Positions 14,980 to 21,395 of a stretch of DNA of 34,226 bases are shown here, piece by piece; position 1 is the stretch's first letter; the number at the start of each line of letters is the position of its first letter. Made by a program: the position numbers and the translations under genes. The stretch is from positions 1-34,226 of the forward strand of contig JACOYL010000003.1 in assembly GCA_016181895.1 (NCBI GenBank), written 5' to 3'. The notes beneath the pieces were generated by a model. It was given only the letters and a program-made list of their open reading frames with translations, made no database searches and had not been told where the DNA came from. Origin of the DNA: Candidatus Pacearchaeota archaeon (GTDB taxonomy: Archaea; Nanobdellota; Nanobdellia; Pacearchaeales; GW2011-AR1).

Positions 14980-15441
14980 ATGATTTACGATAAAAAAGGC
15001 TTGTCGACAATCATTGTTACATTAATCTTGATTCTTCTTGCAATCGTGGCAGTTGGAGTTGTATGGGTTGTTGTTAACAATGTTTTAGAAAGGGGAGAAG
15101 AAAACATCAACCTCGGTGCCGCATGTTTGGAAGTTGATGTAAGTGTTTCAACTGCATCATGCGCTGATAAAACGCCAGACTTTGATGAATGTACAGTAAC
15201 TTATGGAAGAACCGCAAGCGGCGATGATATAGGTGGTGTAACGCTTGTATTTTACAACGATACAGACAGCAATCCTGAAGATATATCTGGAAACGTTGCT
15301 CCTTTGGTAACGCAAACAAAGATTGTTCCATCTGCTGATACAAAAATTACAGGGGTAAACAAAATAGGAATTGCAGCTTATTTGGAAGATTCGGCGGGAA
15401 ACAAGCAGCAAACATGCACTGTCCAGGAATTTGAGATTTGA
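14980..15441 (+). CDS. Type IV pilin-like/archaellin-like protein, class III signal peptide
   Basis: A 153-residue protein with a classic archaeal prepilin N-terminus: MIYDKKG, then LST and an unbroken hydrophobic helix of about 26 residues. Prepilin peptidase (PibD-like) would cut after G7, leaving the helix to polymerise. The mature head (about residues 42-153) is acidic, rich in Thr/Ser/Asp, beta-like, with five Cys (for example AACLEV, ASCADK, DECTV, QTCTV) that may form disulfides. Unlike most genes here it has a leader: the TATA-like element is about 44 nt upstream and an AGAGG sequence precedes the ATG, suggesting strong Shine-Dalgarno-driven expression. Whether it forms pili, archaella or adhesins is undetermined. 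Confidence 0.85.
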   Translation: MIYDKKGLSTIIVTLILILLAIVAVGVVWVVVNNVLERGEENINLGAACLEVDVSVSTASCADKTPDFDECTVTYGRTASGDDIGGVTLVFYNDTDSNPEDISGNVAPLVTQTKIVPSADTKITGVNKIGIAAYLEDSAGNKQQTCTVQEFEI

Positions 15442-15578
15442 TTAATGAAAAGGTTTTAAAACACTCTTTCTTTTCTTTTTTTATGACAACTAATCGGAGT
15501 TATCGGCATAAATAAAAACGATTTCCTTAGTTGCAACCCTAATAAATATTCATCTCTTTTTTTTCGGGGGCAATGTGT

Positions 15579-15591
15579 AGGGGTGTCCCCT
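15579..15591 (+). other. Short G/C hairpin between pilin gene and tRNA-His
   Basis: AGGGG, a TGT loop, then CCCCT, in an otherwise AT-rich 204-base gap (15442-15645). It lies about 140 nt after the pilin stop and upstream of the tRNA-His TATA-like TTTTTATATC (15607-15616). The rest of the gap shows no ORF; poly-T runs at about 15470-15483 and 15557-15564 could be terminators for the pilin mRNA. Confidence 0.35.
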
Positions 15592-15645
15592 CGCTTTTCT
15601 GACAAACTTTTTATATCAACGTTTATTCAATTAAATAAAGACAAT

Positions 15646-15717
15646 GACGGTTGTGGTCCATTGGTAAGACGCGAGACTGTGGCTCTCGAGAAGGGAGTTC
15701 GATTCTCCCCAATCGTC
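15646..15717 (+). tRNA. tRNA-His(GUG), with encoded G-1
   Basis: Acceptor ACGGTTG/CAATCGT with an extra G at -1 (15646) opposite C73 (15717), the universal tRNA-His identity pair. The anticodon stem CGAGA/TCTCG closes loop CTGTGGC, giving anticodon GTG. The T arm is GGGAG-TTCGATT-CTCCC. There is no intron and no encoded CCA. Because G-1 is encoded, no Thg1-type addition is needed. The first gene of the hisS operon starts 20 bases downstream without its own TATA element. Confidence 0.95.
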
Positions 15718-15727
15718 CTGAAAAAAA

Positions 15728-15735
15728 GAGGTGAG
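15728..15735 (+). promoter_or_regulatory. Shine-Dalgarno sequence of the hisS operon
   Basis: GAGGTGAG lies two bases before the ATG at 15738, within a run reading AAAAAAAGAGGTGAG. It is a good complement of the archaeal 16S rRNA 3' tail (AUCACCUC). It stands out because most genes here appear leaderless, and it supports translation from a transcript that runs on from tRNA-His. Confidence 0.6.
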
Positions 15736-15737
15736 AA

Positions 15738-16157
15738 ATGATAACGTGGAAAGAATTTGAGGAATTTGTGAAAAGATGGCCAATCTGGTTGAGTGTACTC
15801 CTCTTATTTATACCAGGACTGATGTTCAAACTTCAAAGGGGTTTTCCTATATCTGAATATGGTGGAAGTTTAATAATTATTTTGTTAATGATTTCACTTT
15901 ATTATTCTCTCCCCTTTCTATTTCTTGGTTTTGCATATAGATTTATATGGAATTCTAAAGAAGAATATAATGCAGAAGATTTATTATACATAACTAGTGT
16001 GGGAGTAATTGGATATATGATTACAAATAAAGTTTGGATAGAATTAAGTTACAAGGGATACAATATTGATTTCTGGTATATTTGGCTTTTTTTAGTAGCA
16101 TTTGGAATTATAATAGTAGGAGTTAAAAGTTGGATTAAAACACAGAGGAAAAAATGA
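15738..16157 (+). CDS. Polytopic membrane protein, hypothetical
   Basis: A 139-residue protein with about four hydrophobic spans (about 16-32, 44-70, 85-98, 110-128), a cytoplasm-type basic C-terminus (KSWIKTQRKK) and no recognisable transporter signature. It is the first gene of an operon directly after tRNA-His and overlaps the phosphatase gene by four bases (ATGA). Its link to tRNA-His/HisRS is positional only. Confidence 0.75.
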   Translation: MITWKEFEEFVKRWPIWLSVLLLFIPGLMFKLQRGFPISEYGGSLIIILLMISLYYSLPFLFLGFAYRFIWNSKEEYNAEDLLYITSVGVIGYMITNKVWIELSYKGYNIDFWYIWLFLVAFGIIIVGVKSWIKTQRKK

Positions 16158-16573
16158 AACCCAAAAAAATATTGTTTGTTTGCAAGTACAACCGGTTCAG
16201 AAGCAGGGTTGCAGAGACTTATTTCAAAAAAATCAACAGGAACAAAGGAATAAAAGTTCAAAGCGCGGGTTTGATAAAGGGATATCTTCCTTTGGACAAA
16301 TCGCAGATAGCCGCCGCAGGAGAATATGGAATAAAACTTTCAGGAAAACCGAGAACAATGAGCATGGATTTCCTTGATAAACAGGATAAAATAATCGTTG
16401 TTGCAAATGACATTCCGAAAATTGTTTTCAATTATCCTTCCTACAAGAAGAAAGTTGTCATCTGGAAAATTCCGGACAATTTGGGAAGCAGCGTGGAAAA
16501 GGACAAAAAAATAGTAAGAAGCATCATGAAAAAAGTCAGCCAATTAAATAAAAAATTGGAGAAAGAAAAATGA
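16154..16573 (+). CDS. Low-molecular-weight protein-tyrosine-phosphatase-like protein
   Basis: A 139-residue protein of the LMW-PTP/ArsC-like fold. The phosphate-binding P-loop is VCKYNRFRS at 9-17: catalytic C10, then five residues, then R16-S17. An Asp in KIPD (D108) sits where the general-acid loop is expected. Other family traits are KVQSAGL, the ...EYGIKLSGKPRTM segment, and the IIVVAND strand. It could be a protein-tyrosine or arginine phosphatase, or an arsenate-reductase relative; the lack of further Cys makes thiol-linked ArsC less likely. ATGA overlaps on both sides place it in the hisS operon. Confidence 0.85.
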   Translation: MKPKKILFVCKYNRFRSRVAETYFKKINRNKGIKVQSAGLIKGYLPLDKSQIAAAGEYGIKLSGKPRTMSMDFLDKQDKIIVVANDIPKIVFNYPSYKKKVVIWKIPDNLGSSVEKDKKIVRSIMKKVSQLNKKLEKEK

Positions 16574-16758
16574 AAAAACAAGAAAGACGGGAATTGATAG
16601 AAGAATTTAATTTAATAATAGGTTCAATAGGGGTATTTTTAATACTCTTAGGAGGATTTAGGCTATTAAACATAAATACTAATTATCTTATTTTATCATT
16701 AATTGTTATTGGAATTATACTTTTCGTTTGGAAATTAATACTGGAGAATAAAAAATGA
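16570..16758 (+). CDS. Small two-span membrane protein
   Basis: A 62-residue protein with a charged N-terminus (KKQERRELIEEF), two hydrophobic helices (about 15-33 and 38-56) and a basic tail. It overlaps the phosphatase gene and hisS by four bases each (ATGA), so it is translationally coupled. No family recognised. Confidence 0.75.
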   Translation: MKKQERRELIEEFNLIIGSIGVFLILLGGFRLLNINTNYLILSLIVIGIILFVWKLILENKK

Positions 16759-17942
16759 CAATTGAAAAAGTGAAAGGGTTTAGGGATATATTTGCTCCTG
16801 AAAGTTTGAAGAAGGAGAAGATAATTGGGATTTTGCAGGAAAAGGCGAAATTATTTGGGTTCATGCCTGCTGAAACTCCGACAATTGAATATGATGAACT
16901 GCTGAAAGGCGACAATGGGAACGATGAGGCAGTTTCAGACAGATTTAGATTAAAAGACAAAGGAAACAGAGATTTGGGTTTAAGGTTTGAATTTACAGTC
17001 CAGCTTCCAAGAATTTTAAAAGAATTTCCTAATGTAAAGCTTCCTTGGAGAAGATATCAAGTTGGAAATATTTTTCGCGATGAACCTCTGAGAGCGGAAA
17101 GATACAGGGAATTTTCGCAATTTGATGCAGACATAATAGGAGATGAATCAATAAATGCAGATGCCGAATGCCTCGCTTTTGCAGATTCTGTTTTGAAGGA
17201 ATTGGGAATAAAAGCAGAAATAAAAATAAACAACAGGAAACTTCTTAACTCTATTCTCCAAAAATCAAACATAACAAAAAACCAGCAACAGATTTTGAGG
17301 GAAATTGACAAGATGGATAAATTGTCTCAGCAAGAAATCAAAAAAAATTTGAATAAATTTTTATCTGAAAAACAAATCAAAGATTTGTTTAATCTATTTA
17401 GCAAGAATTTGGATTATTTCACAAAAAATAATTTTTCCGGCTCTGAGGAGATTAAAGAGCTTGAAAATTTGGGAAAAATTTACGGATTTAAAATAAAATT
17501 CACTCCGATTTTAATGCGCGGATTTTCTTATTACACTGGAAATGTTTGGGAAATCTGGAGTAATGAAAAAAAGGCGGCTCTTGCAGGCGGAGGAAGATAT
17601 GATGACAAAGTCGGCAAATATGTAAATAGAAAAATTTCTGCAGTTGGAATTTCTTTTGGAACATTGCTTGACTATGATAAAATTGATATCTTAGATTCTG
17701 TGATGAAGTATCTCATTATATCCCTGAATCAAGACAAGGAAGCAATAAATCTTGCACAACAGATAAGAAGCAAAGGAAAAAGTGCAATGATTTATTACGG
17801 AAAACCAAGCAAAGCCCTGGAATACGCGAATTCGAATTTAATTCAAAACGCGGTTTTCGTCGGAGAAAAGGAAATAAAGTCGGGAAAGTTCAAGGTAAAG
17901 AATTTAAAGACGGGGAAGGAAAGTTTGCTGAGAATAATCTAA
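16755..17942 (+). CDS. hisS: Histidyl-tRNA synthetase
   Basis: A class II synthetase charging tRNA-His. Seen: the N-terminal GFRDIF; LRFEFTVQLPR (family LRFDLTVPLAR) near 76-86; motif 2 region RRYQVGNIFRDEP at 99-111 with the EFSQFDADIIG continuation; the HisRS-specific RGFSYYTG at 255-262; AGGGRYD at 277-283; motif 3 ISAVGISFGTLL near 294-305; and a C-terminal anticodon-binding domain, here rather short (total 395 residues). It is the last gene of an ATGA-coupled operon that starts right after the cognate tRNA-His gene. It overlaps the convergent secreted-protein gene by four bases. Confidence 0.95.
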   Translation: MTIEKVKGFRDIFAPESLKKEKIIGILQEKAKLFGFMPAETPTIEYDELLKGDNGNDEAVSDRFRLKDKGNRDLGLRFEFTVQLPRILKEFPNVKLPWRRYQVGNIFRDEPLRAERYREFSQFDADIIGDESINADAECLAFADSVLKELGIKAEIKINNRKLLNSILQKSNITKNQQQILREIDKMDKLSQQEIKKNLNKFLSEKQIKDLFNLFSKNLDYFTKNNFSGSEEIKELENLGKIYGFKIKFTPILMRGFSYYTGNVWEIWSNEKKAALAGGGRYDDKVGKYVNRKISAVGISFGTLLDYDKIDILDSVMKYLIISLNQDKEAINLAQQIRSKGKSAMIYYGKPSKALEYANSNLIQNAVFVGEKEIKSGKFKVKNLKTGKESLLRII

Positions 17943-18247
17943 ATTTCTCCTTTCAGTTTCTTGATAAGCGGGTTGCATTTTTCTAAAAATATACTGTATA
18001 TTTCTTCCGGTGTTTTCTCATCCTCCAATTTCATTTTTTCTAATACAACAGCCCTGTACCAATTTCTAACAGAAGATATGCATTCATCATTTAATCCAAT
18101 GGCGCTATGTTTGTCCACATTTGCTGAGTACAATAAACTAACTCCCGCTATATATTTTTCTTGCGTTTCCCTGTCTGGCATTTCTTGATTTGCAAACAAA
18201 GAACCGGCAGTTATCATTAATCCTGTCGCAATTGCCAAATATCGCAT
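17939..18247 (-). CDS. Small secreted protein
   Basis: A 102-residue protein with an N-terminal signal peptide (basic MR, hydrophobic YLAIATGLMITAG, likely cleavage after LFA near residue 19). The mature part is helical, with two Cys (DECISS, EKCNPL) that could pair. There is no lipobox. An AT-rich promoter lies between it and the divergent tRNA-Ala(CGC). No family recognised; it is broadly similar in style (short, signal peptide, soluble) to the protein at 19541-19960. Confidence 0.7.
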   Translation of the reverse strand: MRYLAIATGLMITAGSLFANQEMPDRETQEKYIAGVSLLYSANVDKHSAIGLNDECISSVRNWYRAVVLEKMKLEDEKTPEEIYSIFLEKCNPLIKKLKGEI

Positions 18248-18300
18248 ATTTTTTATACTCTATTTTAATTTTTAAATATTATTGTAATGGGTTTTCAAGC

Positions 18301-18371
18301 GGGCTCATAGTTCAGTGGCAAAACGTGTCGTTCGCAACGACAAGGCTCGGGTTCGATTCCCGATGAGTCCA
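18301..18371 (+). tRNA. tRNA-Ala(CGC)
   Basis: Acceptor GGGCTCA/TGAGTCC contains G3-U70, the alanine identity pair. Anticodon stem TGTCG/CGACA with loop TTCGCAA gives CGC (reads GCG). T arm TCGGG-TTCGATT-CCCGA, discriminator A, no encoded CCA, no intron. A TATA-like TTTTTAAATATT lies about 30 nt upstream. The convergent methyltransferase gene's stop begins at the very next base. Confidence 0.95.
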
Positions 18372-19373
18372 TTATTGTTTTTGCGCAATAAAAACATCCA
18401 TTGAAGCAATTTGTTTGATTAATTTTTTTGGCAAGGAACTATCACAACTCATAATTGCGGTTCCATAAGCAGTCTCAAAACAATTTTCATTAAATTTTCT
18501 TTCATCAAAACCAAAACCATGACTCTTTAATTGTCTTGCAAATTCTTTCTTTTTTGTCAGCGTTTCTCTTTTAATTTCTTGGTAAGTACCTATTCTGAAA
18601 CCAGCCTTTTCAAACAAATCCGCAAGATGTCTCATTAAATATGTTCCAAGTCTAATTTCTTCCCAGTCTAAAGAATTGATAGTTAAGATAATCCTTTCTC
18701 TTTCTTCGCCTATTGGCACGTTAGTTCCGGGCAGATATAACGGCGTAGACCTTACATGGGAACCAACATCAACATCTTTTTCCAAACCCCTGCCGATTCT
18801 TTTTTTGGATTCTGTCAATACAAGGGGCATTTCTGCCGGCTGTAAATTTTGATAATGAACAAAAAATCCGCCGGGACGAAGACATCTTCTGACTTCCTCA
18901 ACGCTTTTCTCAAAAAAATATATTGAGTCCCATGAATTGAATCCGACGATAAAATCCAAAGAAGAATTTTTTAAAGGCATTTCATACAAACTTCCGACCG
19001 CAATTTCGGGTTTTCCCTTAAATAATTTCACAGTATATTCTCTATTGTTCCCGACCGCTTTTGGATTTATGTCAAATTGAATTAATCTTCTTCCTTCAGG
19101 CAAAAGATAATTATAAAACCATCCGTAAGCTCCGCATCCAAATTCCGCACCGCAACCTTCCGGGAAAGTTTCCTTTACAATTTCCCTTGACGCTTCTAGT
19201 GTGCCAAGGCGCATAGGAATCCATTCCTTTTGTCTGTTTAATGAATTATTTTTTGAAAAACTTGTTTCCCTTCCTATAAAATAATCCCGCGGGTCTTTCA
19301 TTTTGAACCCGTCGGAGAAAAGGGTATCTTCTATTCTGTACGTTGTTAAATTTGTTTGCGGCAATTCTATCAT
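18372..19373 (-). CDS. SAM-dependent methyltransferase
   Basis: A 333-residue class I (Rossmann-fold) methyltransferase. SAM-binding motif I is AEFGCGAYG (about residues 95-103). It is followed by a strand ending in an acidic residue, IQFDINP, then GSLYEMPLKNSSLDFIVGFNSWD (motifs II/III, positions about 150-172) and the LRPGGFFVHYQN post-motif typical of Methyltransf_11 proteins. The long N-terminal ~80 and C-terminal ~120 residues are of unknown role. Substrate unknown. The ATG at 19373 is preferred over an in-frame TTG one codon earlier; a TATA-like AATATTTAAAAAC is centred about 23 nt upstream. Confidence 0.85.
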   Translation of the reverse strand: MIELPQTNLTTYRIEDTLFSDGFKMKDPRDYFIGRETSFSKNNSLNRQKEWIPMRLGTLEASREIVKETFPEGCGAEFGCGAYGWFYNYLLPEGRRLIQFDINPKAVGNNREYTVKLFKGKPEIAVGSLYEMPLKNSSLDFIVGFNSWDSIYFFEKSVEEVRRCLRPGGFFVHYQNLQPAEMPLVLTESKKRIGRGLEKDVDVGSHVRSTPLYLPGTNVPIGEERERIILTINSLDWEEIRLGTYLMRHLADLFEKAGFRIGTYQEIKRETLTKKKEFARQLKSHGFGFDERKFNENCFETAYGTAIMSCDSSLPKKLIKQIASMDVFIAQKQ

Positions 19374-19426
19374 CAAAAAACTTCTTGCAGCACGTTTTTA
19401 AATATTGTTGTAGAGATTTATAAATC

Positions 19427-19497
19427 GGGCTTGTAGTATACTGGTATTACACTTGGCTGGCAGTCAAGGGAACCGGGTTCGATTCCCGGCAAGTCCA
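19427..19497 (+). tRNA. tRNA-Ala(GGC)
   Basis: Acceptor GGGCTTG/CAAGTCC again with G3-U70. Anticodon stem CTTGG/TCAAG (one G-U) with loop CTGGCAG gives GGC (reads GCC/GCU). T arm CCGGG-TTCGATT-CCCGG, discriminator A, no CCA. It is the second alanine tRNA within 1.1 kb, separated from the first by only the methyltransferase gene. Confidence 0.94.
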
Positions 19498-19540
19498 TCA
19501 CAAAATTCTATTGATTTTGTTTGAAGAATCTTTATTCTGA

Positions 19541-19960
19541 TTAAATCAATTTTCCGGCAGGACACAATGCTCTGCTCATATCAAGCATAGTATCATAAGG
19601 AACTTCTTCAAGTTTATTGAATATATTATAATCCTTTCTTTGGATTACTCTCTTGGTTTTCATGTCCCTTATAAAAATGTCATACCTTTCTTTTTTGCCA
19701 TTTACCTCGCAATCAATGGTTGTTACAGCATATCTCTTAAATCCTTTTTCATGGAAAAAACGGAATAAAATAGGTCCATCTATTAGTATGTATCCTGACC
19801 CTGTATTTAGAAATTCCCTTGGACCAATTCTTTGTTCAAAACTCGGCTTCAACTTCTCAAAATCCGGAAGATGGAATTTGTTTTCTGCTTGTACATCACT
19901 AACAAACAAAGAAGAAGCAAATGCAGCTAATCCTGCAGTCAATGCAGTTAAAGTTTTCAT
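19541..19960 (-). CDS. Secreted protein, hypothetical
   Basis: A 139-residue protein with a clear Sec signal peptide: K2, hydrophobic LTALTAGLAAFASSLFV, cleavage site VQA before ENK (after about residue 25). The mature part is alpha/beta, with Cys in DCEVNGKK and ALCPAGK that may form a disulfide. No lipobox, no family recognised. A TATA-like CTTAAAAATAAAAG and a GGGTG sequence lie upstream of the ATG. Confidence 0.75.
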   Translation of the reverse strand: MKTLTALTAGLAAFASSLFVSDVQAENKFHLPDFEKLKPSFEQRIGPREFLNTGSGYILIDGPILFRFFHEKGFKRYAVTTIDCEVNGKKERYDIFIRDMKTKRVIQRKDYNIFNKLEEVPYDTMLDMSRALCPAGKLI

Positions 19961-19984
19961 CTTACAAATAACACCCTTTTATTT

Positions 19985-20476
19985 TTAAGCATTTCTGCAG
20001 AAATTCACAACAATATCCTTGTTCCTGACTTCGGGATGAAACAAAACTCCGTAAATATTTTCTTTATTGTAAATTTCAGAAAGAACATGAAATCCATGCA
20101 AGTGATAAACTTCTTTTTCGCCATTTATTCCAAGAAAATTTTTCGTTTGAATTTTTTTTAATCCGATTTCTTTTTTCTTTTTCAATTTTTCTCCAAAAAC
20201 CAATCCAATCAAATGCGCTCCGCCGCAGATTCCAAAAACCGGCTTTTTGTAATTTTTTATCCATTGGAATTTGTCTAAGTGATTCAAAAACTCATTGTCT
20301 TTTAATGAAGTCCCACAAATTATAATCTTGCTTGATTTCTTCAAGTTTTTATCAATTATTTTCGTGTAATGTCTTGTAAAGAATTTTATATCTTTCTTTT
20401 TCAGGATATCCTCGATTGGCTTCACAAACTCGTAAAAATGCAGTTTTTCCTTGCATATATTCACGATTAAAATCAT
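19985..20476 (-). CDS. Class I glutamine-amidotransferase-like protein
   Basis: A 163-residue protein of the triad GATase fold. The nucleophile elbow is FGICGGAHLIG with C84. The catalytic pair is FHPEV with H147 and E149, and an HGFH segment lies near 127-130. The family motif G-x-C-x-G is intact, so hydrolase/amidotransferase activity is plausible. The elbow differs from the GVCLGHQ of the GMP synthase GATase subunit, so I do not name it guaA. The partner synthase is not adjacent. It is divergent from the DUF218 gene, and both have TATA elements within the 38-base gap or just outside it. Confidence 0.8.
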   Translation of the reverse strand: MILIVNICKEKLHFYEFVKPIEDILKKKDIKFFTRHYTKIIDKNLKKSSKIIICGTSLKDNEFLNHLDKFQWIKNYKKPVFGICGGAHLIGLVFGEKLKKKKEIGLKKIQTKNFLGINGEKEVYHLHGFHVLSEIYNKENIYGVLFHPEVRNKDIVVNFCRNA

Positions 20477-20514
20477 CTTTATAAACTGCTGATTGCGTAT
20501 TTAAATTTAGTCAA

Positions 20515-21087
20515 ATGGGATTGAAATACGATGCTGTTTTGGTTTTATCCTGTGCGCCGGATGAAAACGGAAACCTCACAAATTATGGAATCAGTAGATT
20601 AGAGACAGCATATAATATTTTTGGGGTTGGAGAAACGCATAAAATAGCGTTATCAGGCAGTCAATCTCAAGAAATGAAAAAATACTTGATAGACAGAGGT
20701 GTTTTTGACAAGGCAATTTTTCTTGAAGATTTGTCAAGGGACACGATTGGAAACGCGGTTTTTTCAAAAATGTTTCTGGCTCTGCCGAACAGATGGGCAA
20801 ATATTGCCGTTGTTTCATCGGATTTTCATTTTCCAAGAGTTGATGAGGTTTTTGGTTTTGTATACGGGAAGGATTTCAAGATGACTTATATCAAGGCAAA
20901 GTCCGAAGGAAAGGTTGATTTTTCAAGTCGTGAAAAAAAATCATCGGAAAAATTCCGGGAAACTTTCAGCGGAATAAAACCCGGAGATGATTTGGAAATT
21001 ATCGCGCGCCTTTTTGAAAGCCATGAGTTGTACAAAAATATGGAAAACAGGAAAAACCTGATGGCAATGCTTTTAAGGCAGTTGTGA
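20515..21087 (+). CDS. DUF218/YdcF-like protein
   Basis: A 190-residue protein fitting the DUF218 family (ElyC/SanA/YdcF): DAVLVLSCAP at the start, R-x-x-x-A (RLETA), KIALSGSQSQEMKKYL, a Gly-x-x-x-x-x-I-x-x-E-x-x-S segment (FLEDLSRDTIGNAVFSK), and the late AVVSSDFHFPR strand. Bacterial members act in envelope metabolism, but this one lacks a membrane anchor and is cytosolic-looking. Enzymatic role uncertain. A 27-bp repeat follows 14 bases after the stop. Confidence 0.8.
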   Translation: MGLKYDAVLVLSCAPDENGNLTNYGISRLETAYNIFGVGETHKIALSGSQSQEMKKYLIDRGVFDKAIFLEDLSRDTIGNAVFSKMFLALPNRWANIAVVSSDFHFPRVDEVFGFVYGKDFKMTYIKAKSEGKVDFSSREKKSSEKFRETFSGIKPGDDLEIIARLFESHELYKNMENRKNLMAMLLRQL

Positions 21088-21101
21088 AATATGTTGCATC
21101 C

Positions 21102-21128
21102 TTAATCCCTTTGTTCTGAGTATGAAAT
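21102..21128 (+). repeat. Dispersed 27-bp repeat, copy 1
   Basis: Begins TTAATCCCTTTGTTCTGA and continues to a GAAAT at 21124-21128. It matches 32435-32461 with two mismatches. It starts 15 bases after the DUF218 stop codon. Confidence 0.75.
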
Positions 21129-21149
21129 GAGTAATAAATAATCATAAAA

Positions 21150-21275
21150 ATGTTACGTTATTATAAAGAGACCTTCATCTTGGGATTTGTAAACGCGTTT
21201 TTTGTGTTTGCTATGCTAACGCTGTCTGAGGATGTTTTGGAAAGCATCTTTAAGAGAACAAATAAGTTTTTATAA
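21150..21275 (+). CDS. Possible small membrane protein, 41 aa
   Basis: A 41-codon ORF from ATG 21150 to TAA 21273-21275 in an otherwise empty 308-base gap. It encodes MLRYYKETF, a hydrophobic span (ILGFVNAFFVFAMLTL) and a charged tail (SEDVLESIFKRTNKFL). Codon use and the charge-hydrophobic-charge layout resemble real small membrane proteins. No well-placed TATA box or ribosome-binding site is seen; an AT-rich AATAAATAAT lies only about 13 nt upstream. Confidence 0.4.
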   Translation: MLRYYKETFILGFVNAFFVFAMLTLSEDVLESIFKRTNKFL

Positions 21276-21277
21276 AT
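21267..21277 (+). promoter_or_regulatory. TATA box with no obvious large gene
   Basis: TTTTTATAAAT overlaps the end of the 41-codon ORF and is centred about 24 nt before an ATG at 21296. That ATG opens only a 39-codon frame, which ends inside the helicase gene. A CCTTTA/TAAAGG hairpin lies at 21336-21359. The unit could be a short RNA or a small leader ORF; the helicase has its own TATA at about 21363-21375. Confidence 0.35.
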
Positions 21278-21395
21278 CCCGAAGATTATTCTAGCATGAA
21301 GATAAAATATCTTCTCTCTTTCTTCCCAACCCCAACCTTTACGCTTTTCTGTATAAAGGGGAAATTTTTTATATCTAGCTGTTTAGGATATTTTC

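Noticed and set aside
15646-15717. tRNA-His lacking an encoded G-1
   Set aside because: A first parse shifted the acceptor stem by one base; the correct stem ACGGTTG/CAATCGT leaves G at -1 opposite C73, so G-1 is encoded.
18301-19497. Integration (att) sites at the tRNA genes
   Set aside because: No duplicated tRNA 3' segment and no integrase gene was found in the window.
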